Below, piece after piece: positions 13,901-25,900 of a DNA stretch of 64,000 nucleotides (position 1 is the first letter of the stretch; every line of letters begins with the position of its first letter). The notes beneath the pieces were generated by a model, which ran no database searches, was not told where the DNA came from, and saw nothing but the letters and a program-made list of their open reading frames with translations. Made by a program: the position numbers and the translations under genes. Source of the DNA: Camarhynchus parvulus (taxonomy: Eukaryota > Chordata > Aves > Passeriformes > Thraupidae); the NCBI RefSeq assembly GCF_901933205.1, contig NC_044572.1, positions 109,690,965-109,754,964 of the forward strand, read 5' to 3'.

Positions 13901-16900
13901 TTTAGTATCTAAGATATTTTTTGAGTATAAAGATTGTATAGGGATGCATTTATCATGCTTGTTGAAGAGAGATATGTTTATCATGTTTTGATTTTATACC
14001 TTATTTTCAGTGTCTAAGGAAGTACACATGGCATTTATCTCAAACTGAGCTGTAAGATAACAATTAGCTTTCAGAGGGATTTAGAACCAATTGAAGAATT
14101 AGTTTATGGATGTAGCTGCTTCTTTGATGTAGCTCTGTTCAAACATCAGCCTGTTTCTGCGCACAGAAAGAGCACCAGAGAAACAGTGCCTTTATTTGAA
14201 AAGCCCAGACTGGCTTCCAGAAGAACTCTGCCAGGCAAGCTCCCTTGTTTGACCTTCTCCTGGAGGTCCCAGAGCCCCTGAAATGACTCCTCATGCCTTA
14301 ACACCACCAAACTCATTCCCACCTGTAGTCAGCATCCTGTGACACTGCTCAGCCTCTGGCCTTGAGCACTCTGCTCTTCTGGGTTATTGTTCTGACTGGT
14401 TCAGATGAGTTACTATGAACATGAACTCAGTGATTTCTTAAAAATATATCTCAAGTGACAGGTGAGTATTTCACACCCTTTGCTTTAACAGAGTCTCGCA
14501 CAATCTGTCACAACAATGCCTTAATAAATGTTGAATTGGTGACAGACATGTAGAAGCCAACTCATGTTAAGCACACTTCTCAAACAGGACTGGTCAAAGC
14601 CTGTTGTAGCAATAACCTTTTGAAAACATTGCACTTAACATTTAATCATTCAGCAAGTCATCACTAGGGCAGAGCCATCAGCCACTTTGCAATGGGAACT
14701 ACAGGAAATCACTACAGAAGGACATCATTCCATAGGGGGAGAAACAATTCATAATTTGACCGTGGCCTCTTAAACAGTTTCTGACACTGAAAAAGGGGCA
14801 GGCTGCTGCATGAACACCCATGGCAAGGACTTGTGTGTCCTCCTTTGATACACAGGATGTAGCACAGTGTAAGTACAAGGCACTGGTTTAAAGGAGTAAC
14901 TGTGCTGTGCTTTCCCACTATGATGGAATTCAAATAATTGGCATGTTTAAAGTGTTACAGCTTGGCCTCCTCGTTAGTGTTTTGCTGCTCTTATCTGTTC
15001 ATTTATGTTTTCACTCCTCATTTTATATACTTAAGTAGCTCAGGGAAGAGTGACCCTCAAGGAAAACACTCTGTAGAAGTCAGCATAGAAACCAAACCCA
15101 TGACCATCATAGGAAAAATTTCTGAATGCTTTGGCCTCATCTCTAAAACAAAGTTCAATTTTCAGATCTCTGATAGATATTAATATTCAATTCACATTTC
15201 ATGTTCAAACCTGCACTTTGAGAACTTGTTTCAGCTTTGCCACAGTTTTCAGTAGCCAGATCTGGGCTCTGTTGACCACACATAGTAGACTCAAAATATG
15301 ACACCATGTCTGGATTACAGGCTGGTGTCTGCCCAATGTGCCACACACTGATGAAGTATAACACATCCACTCCATGCTTAAGTGATCCTTTTTCCATGAA
15401 GTCTATTCTTGTGGTTGCAATTAATACTGAAAAGGAGCAGGAAAATCTGTGCATCCAGGCATCATTTTTCCAACTTGCCTTCCTAAGGAAATGAAGCTGA
15501 TGAGCTAACTCTGCTTGTTTATGTACATCCCACCACAACTTCCAAGCCCTCAGTCAATTCTGAACAGAAGAATATACCAAAAGAAATTTCCAGTAAGATG
15601 CATGTCTCCATCTTCCTTTCTCCAGGAAAGGATTATAGCCTGAACTCAAATTTTATTAGACATTATAAAATCTTCATGCAGAGCAAGTATGAAGGTCCCA
15701 AACATGAGAAATGCTTCATGCAGAGCATGCACCTACAGGTCATTTAATAGCAAGGTGAGACAGAAACCATCATCAATTAGTAATGCTGCTCCCTGAACTA
15801 CAGATGCCTACCTGTCAGTGAAAATCTTCTCACAAAGTCTACAGCATCATTTGTGGTACAAGAATTTATGTGCAGAACTGACTGCTTTAAAATGCTTATT
15901 GTAAATATTTCATATTGCTCTCAACCTGATAACACGGTGACAGGGAATGTTTGGGATGCCCTGAAGGGGTGAAAATAAATGATAGCTCTCACCCCAATGC
16001 TGCCCTTTGAAGGGACCCTAGTTAGCCAGATAATGCTATGGGACAATTGTGGTTAAATCCCAAGAGAGCTTTTGGAGTGTCATCTACAGGAGCCCTGATG
16101 AGTGCAGAGTAATTAGTTCCAGATGAGCACACAGGCACATAACTTTAACAGGGTCTGTCTGCTCCCCTGCTGGGAGAGAAAAGGCATTTCTGCCTAGCAG
16201 CCAGGTCAGCTGCTCTGGAAACAGGAGAGGGACCTTCCTCATTGATCCAGGGTCCAGCTAGGTGTGTGTTTTGAAGCTGAAGGATGGAATTGCATTCACT
16301 GCCAGTGAAAATTACAGGATCATGTTTGCTGGGTAGATGACAAATTCACATAAAATACTGTGCTGAAGTTTCTCTATTTCACAGGGTAGTCCTCTGAGGT
16401 CACTGCTCAGCAGCTCAGGACTTGGCTTTCCTACAGGTGTTCAAAGTGTGCCAGAGAGTTCCCAGGAACATACATAAAGCTCTCTTTCCTAAAACATCTA
16501 ATCTAAACACCAGTATTGCTGCACTTTTATGTATATCTTTGTGTGTTCTGGCACCTGATAAAAGCTCCATTACTTTCAATGAGAAAGTGTCACCTGGTGA
16601 TACCACAGCTTCCTCTGAAGAGGTGCTTTTGCAGAGTTCATCCTTAGGTTATACATGGATTTTATATTTTTTTTTTCCCAGAAAACTCCAGGAAAGACAT
16701 CTGAAAAACACTCTTGTGCATCTTGTTTGGATTTGCTCCCACCACAGAAAGTAGGGGCTAAAGCCCAGCTGCTCTCAGAGAAGCAACAGCTCAGCAGCTG
16801 AACTCCTGTTGTGTATAGAACAGTAAAAGCACCAAAAAATGCCAAGTATTGATGGAGCAGCTACAGGTTGGTCGTTAGAAGGACCACTGGTGACTACTAA

Positions 16901-19900
16901 ATGCCATCAGATGGTTAAGCACAGCCATTTATGGTTTAATGGCTCCTCTCAGGATCCTGGGAAACTAGCTTGTAAAAAGCATCAGAGGCCCTCTTTGTTT
17001 TTAACTAGCCACAAAGGCATTTAACTGAGCAAGCCAGAGGGGGCTCACTGATACAAATGGTTCTGGCTGAGCAAGACACACTTGCTGCAGTCTTTCTAAG
17101 GGAGAGAATAATTGAATCTTCCTGGCTGCTTGGCCCTTGGTGTAGGTTAGACAGGTACTTTTTCTGCAGTCACAGTGGGAGTCCTGTAATTTACCACAAG
17201 CTTCTAAAAATTTCACATATCCCTAGTCGCAGCACACAAGCTACCCAATGATAACCACCTTACTGCTGAGCTGAGATTCAAACATGAAATGGCAGTGCTT
17301 TCTGGATCAGCATGACCCTTAGTGGAAGGATACTACTTTTTCTATATTTAAATTTAGTGTCTGATTCTAAGAGATTTCCTAAGCACTATGATGATTCTGT
17401 AATATAGAGTCAAGGTTTTTGGAGAAACTTTTTAGCTCCTACTTAAGCCTACTTTTCTTGGGACAATGATGGAAGAAATACTATTCTGTGCTCACAAATC
17501 CATTCATACAAGCATATCACAGAAGACAGAAGCAGTACTTCTCTGACTTCTATGTCTTGGGCCACTGAAGACAGTGAGTCAAATTTTGGTCTAAGTTAAG
17601 GACACATACAATGGGTTTTGCAATCCACTGCATCAGAGCTAACATTTGGCTTCCTGAAGAAATTATATTCTGTTACCCATAAGAAGACACAAGACAGAAG
17701 CAGTACTTCTTTCTAGTGTTAATGGAACAGTCCATCAAACGTAGCTTTGCAGCTGGTTCTGGCAGAGTATGGAAAAGGATGCTCACGCCTGCAGATCTGA
17801 TAATGCTGAGATGCTTCCCTTCCACAAATGTTCCTACTAAATGTTGAACAGTTTGAATTAAACCTTCATCCTTGGCTTCCCAAGTGCAAGGGAAGCCATC
17901 AGAGTAGTCCCTGAATGGGCTGTCACATGTCCTAGTGACAGGAACCAAGCACTGGTGTGTGCAGCACAGACCAAGTGTGTTCAGTGGGCTGGTCTCTGCT
18001 GGCCTAACGCTGCCCTGACCTGCCCATTCCGGGTGAGCCAGTGTCCATCTGCCCTGGGCTTGCAGTGCTGCTTCAAGAGCAAAAATCCCTCCCTGTCTAC
18101 AGCTACACCTCTATCAAAGGTGAATAATTCACTGACTATTGAAAAAGCAACCACTGGCTTTTCCCCCTTCCTTTCTTTTTTTTCCTCAGAGTGCCTAAAT
18201 CAGGTCTGACTAGAAAAAGACTGTATCATCTTGGTCACACAGTGTTGGGTTTTTTTGGGTAAAGCACAAAACCACGTCCTTGCAGACATTGCTCATTAGA
18301 AAGCACAGCCTGAACACAGGGTCCTTTCTAACCTATGAATTCTGGGAAACAGTGCTGGGGCAAGAGGTGGTACCTGCTGACAACCTTGCTATAGGGAGAG
18401 GGTGGTGAGAGAACACATCAGTGCAAAATGCTCAAATGGTTGACATGGGGGAAGCCCCTATAACCAAGTCCTCCATTTGGCTCAAGGGCAGAAGATGTTT
18501 CTTGGGATGCAAGCCTAGAGTGATTGTGTCAAACAGTATTTTGGTGCCCTCTTCTCACCACTTGTATGCTCATTTAAAAATCTCCAAAATGCATATGCTA
18601 ATTTCTTCACCTTCCAAGCAACACATCAAAAACATTTTGCATACACAGATTTTCAACTAAGACTTCTATATTTTAAACTCATTAAAATGTAACTGCTCTT
18701 GTTCTCAGTCTTGATAGAGCAGCCAAAAAACATCAATGCTCATTTCAAACTACACTGACAGTATCAAATAATGACCAAATAGGCTATTGCTGTGTATGAA
18801 AAATAAATCTCTTCTGCTTGCAAAGGATTTCTAAAGAAGAGCTTAGAAACCACCGGGCTTTTATTCATATTTACAATTGTGCATCTGAGGTTATGTAAAT
18901 AATGTCTTCATTCCCTCTGTACATAATGTTTTGGAACATAATGTGCTCCAGGCCAAAACATTAAACTTAGAATAAGCATAAATGTAAGTGACATTTTACC
19001 TGAGTGACATGAGAAATTCCTGAGACTTTGGGAGCCCAGCAAGCCAGCACACTGCACTGAATTGCACATGCAGATAAGGAGTGTTTTCTATATTATTTGT
19101 GTGCAGCATACACTAATTCAGTGAGGAACAAATTTTCCAAAATTATCTACTTTTTAGAAATTTTCCAGTATTAACCCTTTTCATTATCTCTATTCATGTA
19201 TTTTTGGACTAGCCAACACTTACAAAAGTAAAACCAAAAAAAGAAAGAGGGAAGTATAAAAAATATCAAATCCAAATTATTAAAAAGCAGCACACTTTTG
19301 TACTGATTTGGACACTTACCTATAAGCAGGATAACTAATACATCCGTAATATAATAACCAAACACCAAAGGCTTCTGCCAGACCTCCACACCAACAGTAC
19401 CAGTGAGCAGATATGCTGCTATTAATACCTACAGAAAAAAAGATAATTGATTTTCAATATTATTTAGGCTTTTCAATACTCTTTTTTTTTCTGTGTTATG
19501 TGTCTTCTCCATTTGAACTTCAACAAACACATTTCTGGTTTTCTATTAAATTTTAACTCAAAGATACACTGAAATTAACCTCTTAATCTCTGAATCTCTG
19601 AAATTAACTCTGAAATTAATCTCTTTGTTAATTACCAGGCTTTTTAAGATCACATATTAACAGCAGAATGCTGATGTCACTTAAACTTCTATTACACATA
19701 GATAATATTACATTTGGTTTCACTTACTTCTTTGTATCTGAAACCAAGACTCTTGCCCTGTCAGTATATAGGTCTTTACCAGGTTTTGCTTGGATTTTGC
19801 ATTGTGAAACTGGATGTTTGAATTGCCTCTGCAAGAACAAGCGGCATAACAGATCTGCACCAAGGAGGAGCAGGCGCCAGTGAGTGCCATTGTGTCTTGG

Positions 19901-22900
19901 GCCACTGAAGACAGTGAGTCAAATTTTGGTCTCAGTTAAGGACACATGTAATGGGGTTTTGCAATCCCCTGCATCAGAGCTAACATTTGGCTTCCTGAAG
20001 AAGTTGTATTCCATCATCCATAAGACATGATGGATGGAATCCTGACCCCATCAAAGTTGATGGCAAAGCTCCAACTGCCTTTGATGGAGCCTGAATTTAC
20101 TCTCACACGCTGAATCCTGAACAGACTTTTTTGGCAAGTGATAAAAGAGGAACTTCAGTATTAACCATTATTACAGTCAGTACTTTTGGCAGGGCAGTCA
20201 TGAGCATCATTGTCAGATGTCAGTGCATGTCTAGGAACAGGGGTGTGGATGCAATGGGCTCTCATAGGGAATGCCCTGCCCTGGGATTTGGTGATGTAAG
20301 ACTCCCAGATTGAGATTGCCTCTTAACAGATGTAGCATATGAAAAAAAAACAACACTCCTTGGCTTCAGAATTTTGGTATATTGTTTTTTAAGGACTTAT
20401 CACTTTGACTACACTGAAGCAGTCTCCAGCTTTAGGAAGCAGACCTCCTTTCGAAAGCCTGAAGATGAGAAAATGGCTCTGTCCCTTGATCTAAGCTATA
20501 CTAACAAAAAATTGAAGATTGTGAAAATTACTAGCAAAGCCTAAGTCTGTTAATCAGCTATATAAACTGTTTTAAAGGCACTGCTGGTGGGAAAAAAAAA
20601 AGTAAAGCAATGTTCCTAAGTTCAACTGAATAATTTTACTTAAGATGGCCAAGTTTTTTACTTATCTCTCTGCCATAAACCAGCTTTAGAACTTTTCAGA
20701 TATAAATGTAGTCTCTAGCAAGTAAAAATAATTGCAGCCTTTTGTAAAATGAGAAGTTCAAATTAAATAACTGTATTTGGTTTGTGTGGCCAGTTTTTGG
20801 TAGCAGGGGGGCTACAAGGGTGGCTTCTGTGAGAAGCTGTTAGAAGCTTTTCCCATGTCCAGCAGAGCCAATGGCAGATGGCTCCAGGATGGACTCACCA
20901 CTGGCCAAGGCTGCACCAACCAGAAATGGTGACAATGTCTCTGGTATAACATATTTTAAAAGGGGAAAAAAAACCCATATTGTGCAGTTGTAATTGCTGC
21001 CAGAGAAGAAAGGAGTGAGAATATGTGAGAGGAACAGCCCTGCACACAACAAGGTCAGTGGAGAAGAAGGAACAGGAGGTGCTCCAGGCACCAGAGCTGA
21101 GATTCCCCTGCAGCCCATGGTGCATCCCATGGTGATGCAGCTGTGTCCCTGCAGCCCATGGACATCCAGGGGGATGCAGAGATCCACCTGCAGCTCCTGG
21201 AGGATCCCACATCAGAGCAGGTGGGTGTCTGAGAGGAAGCTGTGAACCTGCAGGAGGCCCATGCTGGAGCAGACTCCTGATAGGGATCTGCAGACCCATG
21301 GAGAGAGGAGCCCATGCTGGAGCAGGTTTCCTGGCAGGACTTGTGATCCTGGGGGGGACCCACAGGACTGGAGCAGGCTGTTCCTGAATGACTGCACCCC
21401 ATGGAAAGGTACCCATGGTGCAGCAGTCCATGAGGAACTGTAGCCCATGGGATGGACTCACATTGGAGAAGTTCACAGAGAACAGTCTCCCATGGGAGGA
21501 ACCCACTCTGGAGCAGGGGGAGGACTCCTCTCCCTGAGCAGTAACAGAAATAACCTGTAATGAACTGACCATAACACCCATTCCCTGTCTCCCTGTGCCA
21601 GTGGGGGAGTGGAGGTAGAATCCAGGAAGAAGGGAGAGGTAGGGGAAAGGTGTTTTTAAGATTTCTCTTACTTCTCATTATCCTGCTTTGATTTTGATTC
21701 ATAAGAAATTAAATTAATATCCCTGAGCTGAGTCTGTTTGGCCCATGATAGTAATTTGTGAGTGATCTCTCCCTGTCCTTCTATCAACTCATGAGCCTTT
21801 CATAATATTTTCTCTCCCTGTCCAGTTGCAGAGGACAGTGATAGAGCAGCTTTGGTGGGTGCCTGGCATCCTCCCACCACAATAACACAAGTGAGAACTA
21901 TATAGCAAGGCAATGTAGATGGGTACAATCTTGGATTCCAACTCTCAGCAGCATCTGACCAGGAACATTTTTGGCTTTCCAAGACCTTCTCTATGAGGAT
22001 GAGGAATACTTATGATGGAAAAGATATGGAAATACAAGATGTTAATTTGTAGGCTGTCTAATATAGCTGACAGCAGGACAGCTGGATTCTGAGCAGGGAC
22101 TCCCTATCTTGCCACAATTTTGTAAATAACGGCAACATAGCCACATTTGTTCCTGTGTAAAATCAGAATAATCCTTTGATGTGGCATTGGGAAAATTCTA
22201 TATAAACATAAGGCAGTATAACCCCTCAAAGTTCTCTACCTTCTAGCCTCTTACCTGTTCTCTAAAATTTTTGATATTTTAAAATCACCATCACTTTCAT
22301 GTCTTTTCACTATTTCAGGTATAAGTTTTCAGACCACAATATTTTAGATTGTGTGCGTACATACATTTATTTTCTTGCCATTGATTTACCATTTCTGTTT
22401 TACACACAGGCACATTTAGTATGCTGTGTGATATTCTACATGATGAAATAAAAAATCAAATACTTTGTCATCTTCTAAAAAATCGTGGATATGCTTTAAA
22501 ATTCTTTATGATTCCACAAAAACCTGATATTAATTTTATTGTAATATTCAATTTCACTAGCATATTGCTACAGTATTAATTGCTCGTGTGTTGAAATATT
22601 TTCCATTAATGCAATGCTCAAAATAAACGCCTAGAAAGCAATTTAAAATACAAGGCTACTTCATTCTTCTGATAACAAATGTGACACTTGCCTAAAAGAG
22701 TAAGAATTATTTCCTACAAGCTATTTCAACAGGAGTTAGCTTCAATGTGATGCACAATTTTTACACTTTATTTTTTTCTCCGTTTTTTTTTCTCTCAATA
22801 AATAATTGAAGATTGCAAATCTTAGACTTTGAAAAATTTTACCTAAAAAGATGACTTTGCATTTAGACATTACAGACAAATAACTAAAGGTACGTGGAAG

Positions 22901-25900
22901 ATTAATTAATCAAGAAAGGTTTTTGGAGAATCATAACCAAGTGGTTAAGAATGAAGCAGTCTGCTGCAGAAAAAGCCTGTGCACAGCAGGTTCTTCTGTT
23001 CAGATTTCACATGGATATACCATGGGGCTTCCCTCAGATAACTGAGTATTGAGATCAGTTTCCAGCCCTGTCTGGAGGCAGCTTGAAGCAAACACCATGG
23101 TCTGGCCAGCACTGCTTCCTCACTGCTATAATTTCTCCTAATTCAACAATTCCATTGTGCCCCAACTTTGGAACTAAGTAATAATACTTTTTCTTCACAA
23201 GAAAGGCTCTGCTTTCTACAGACACTTCAAATTAGAAAATCTCTGAAAGTGAATATCCTTTCAACTGAAATTAAATTGTGAATCATGATAATATGACCAA
23301 AGAGCAACATATTTGCATCTTTATTTTGCTTTTTAATAGAAAAGGGGTTTTGCCCCTCAGAGGAGGTAGACATTTTTTCAAGATGTGATTTGAACTTGCA
23401 TTGTTTGGGATTTCTCTGCCAGCTCCTGAAACATTTGCTGCCACAGTACATCCCTAGCAAAGGTCATATGGAACATATTTCAGCATGGGTTTTGTAAATA
23501 AGCTTGTCTAAAGAAAATCTGGTCTATGGTACCCATGAAAGAAACCTTCCCCAGTGTGACTTAAAAGGAAGGAGAAAAGGAAGTCCTACAATGTTCCAGT
23601 TGCTAGGGACATCGTGTACTTCCATCTATTCGGAGTTCCAAGGCACGCAGAGAACTCTCCCAGAGGCTCTCGGTGGTACTGCCCAAAGCCATCAGGCAGA
23701 AGCAGCTGGGAAAGCATCTTAGACTGAAACCCCGGGGATCACGGTCCAAGCACCCATCCCTTCAGGCACAACTCTCTCTATGTGTGGGATTTCTGGTCAT
23801 CCTCTCCTTGCAGGGCAAGGGCTGGCCAGAGACAGCTGCCTGCTGCTTTTGGAATTTTACTGCTTGAGCTTTTTCTGAGCCTGTTCCTCTTGGCTGGGGA
23901 GAGGGAGAGGAAGGAGAGTGGAATTGTCTGGGTCACTGCAGCTCTCATACAGGTCTTCACTTTTAAAGTTTTAATTAAGAATATAAAGGGTATCTCCTGT
24001 TACACTTAAGGCAGCACCAATGGAGCAGAGCTATCATTACATCATATTAAGGAAAAATTTTTTCCCCTGCTATGAACTCAACTGCAGTGGCTTATGAAAA
24101 GCAACAGCAGGATTAGGCAAGTATTTCATTAGGGTAATATTAAATTCTCCAGAAAGAAAACAGATCTTTTTTTAAAACAAAACAAGAAGATGTCTGTGAA
24201 AATTAACATATGGCAAGAAGCCAGAAATTTTAATTTCTCAGGAAAGCTCTGTCTTTTTTTTTTCTCCAAGAAACTTAATTTGTAGATATTAGCTTTCTTT
24301 GGTTTGTCTTGTGACAAAAATAAAAGTCTTCATTTTCACAAGATGTCTCCAAGGGAATTTCTCACAGATCATAGCAGAGATTCATTTTCTTGTTTTTTCC
24401 TCAGACTTCTGGGGTTTCCAATAGGTGTGCTTACTCAACAGTGTATGAAAATTGTCTAGATGCTATGATACAGAGGCTGCTCTCCCTGCACCTTTTTCTG
24501 CTACTCAGGAGTCAGCACAGGATAGATCCTTGTGCAGGAGGGAGAAAGAGGCAGGAATAGCTTTCCCTGCTGCATTTGCTGCCACCTTGATTCTGGATCC
24601 ACAAACGTAATGGTCCTCTGACCAAGCATCTCTCAGACACATTACAGCCATTTTTCAAGTTTACAAACCACAGCTTCCTGCAAATGATTGTCTGCTGTAA
24701 TCAAAGCTAATTGGAGTGCCAATTACAGCCCAGCTAGCTTAATTGGGTTACCAGTTCTGATGAGTCCTCAAGTCCCAGAAAAACGTGATGTGCATAATTC
24801 CCACAGATTTCCCTGTCTATAAGAAGGTATTTTTCATGAGGAACAGCAGCTCTTTCTCTAGCACAGCCGAGGCAGAGCCCGGGAGAGGGCTGTGTTTGTG
24901 TACAGCAGAGCTGACTCAGCAGCAGTGTCCTGGGAGCCACATGCCAGTTAAGAGCTCATTAAGGTCATCAGTCCTCTATCTGCATGCTGACAGTAACTAC
25001 TGGTTTTCCAGAGTTCCTGGCTGCCAACAAGTTTAAAAGCAGAAGCAGGGAACTAGACCACCTGAGTGTCTGACATGCCAGTGCAACAGCATTAAGTTGT
25101 AGGTGAAATTATTGAAGACAGGACAGAGAGGCACATTCCTGCAGCAATCCATCTAGGAATGCCATGGAGGAAATACTGAACTAAACATCGTGAATCAGCC
25201 TGGAAGCAGCGAGTGCTTTCACACTCGCTGCTTCTAAATGTGTCTGTGGGAATACCTGGCAGAGAAGCAATAGGGGAAAAAAACCAGCAAGGGAAACATA
25301 ACTTTTCTTACTCATCATCAGCCACTTGCTATTGTCCCCAGTATCCTCTAAGTTATTGGAGATGAAGAGCTATCTTTAATAGAATAAATATCATATAAAT
25401 TTGATGAATGAGTTTACAAAACAAGAACAAATATTTATGGGGATTAAGATCTTTTACTAGACTAGTCAGTAGAACTGGGAAAAAAATATTATGTACTTTC
25501 TGCTGTATCTGTAGTGTATTTTGGACTAATGGAAAAATACCACCTTGAGCTACAAAGCCTGCCTTCTCTTAGTTCATAGGCAATCACAACAGCTATTTTT
25601 TTACAGATAGGAAAACTGACATACAGAGATTTCAATAGTACAATCTTCTACCACTGCTGATGACTGTGCTAAAGAGCATCAAAAAAACCTCATGTTTACA
25701 AGCTTATCACTTTGACTGTAACCAAGTCATCACAGAAGGCAGTAAAAAGCAAGTGAGCAGGACAGCAGTTCAGCATCAGAGAGGAACAGGAAATAGCACT
25801 TGTTAGCACCTTGCATCCCAGTTAATCAAAGCAGTTTACAAACTTTACTGATATTCAGCCTCACCACAAATCTGTCAGGCAGGGAAATATTAAAAACAGG

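Larger units (their letters stand above)
9095..19319 (-). other. Intron 6 of the SELENOI-like gene (about 10.2 kb)
   Basis: AT-rich. It holds the TA/TG microsatellite near 12.1 kb, a short 42-bp spaced direct repeat (14 bases at 15672 and 15714), and the first copy of an unknown small repeat at 17543-17690. No other coding exon was supported on either strand. Confidence 0.8.

Noticed and set aside
20895..21702. Long minus-strand frames of 228 and 215 codons
   Set aside because: They lie wholly inside the solo LTR, are antisense to its TATA and polyadenylation signals, and show only repeat-derived residues.
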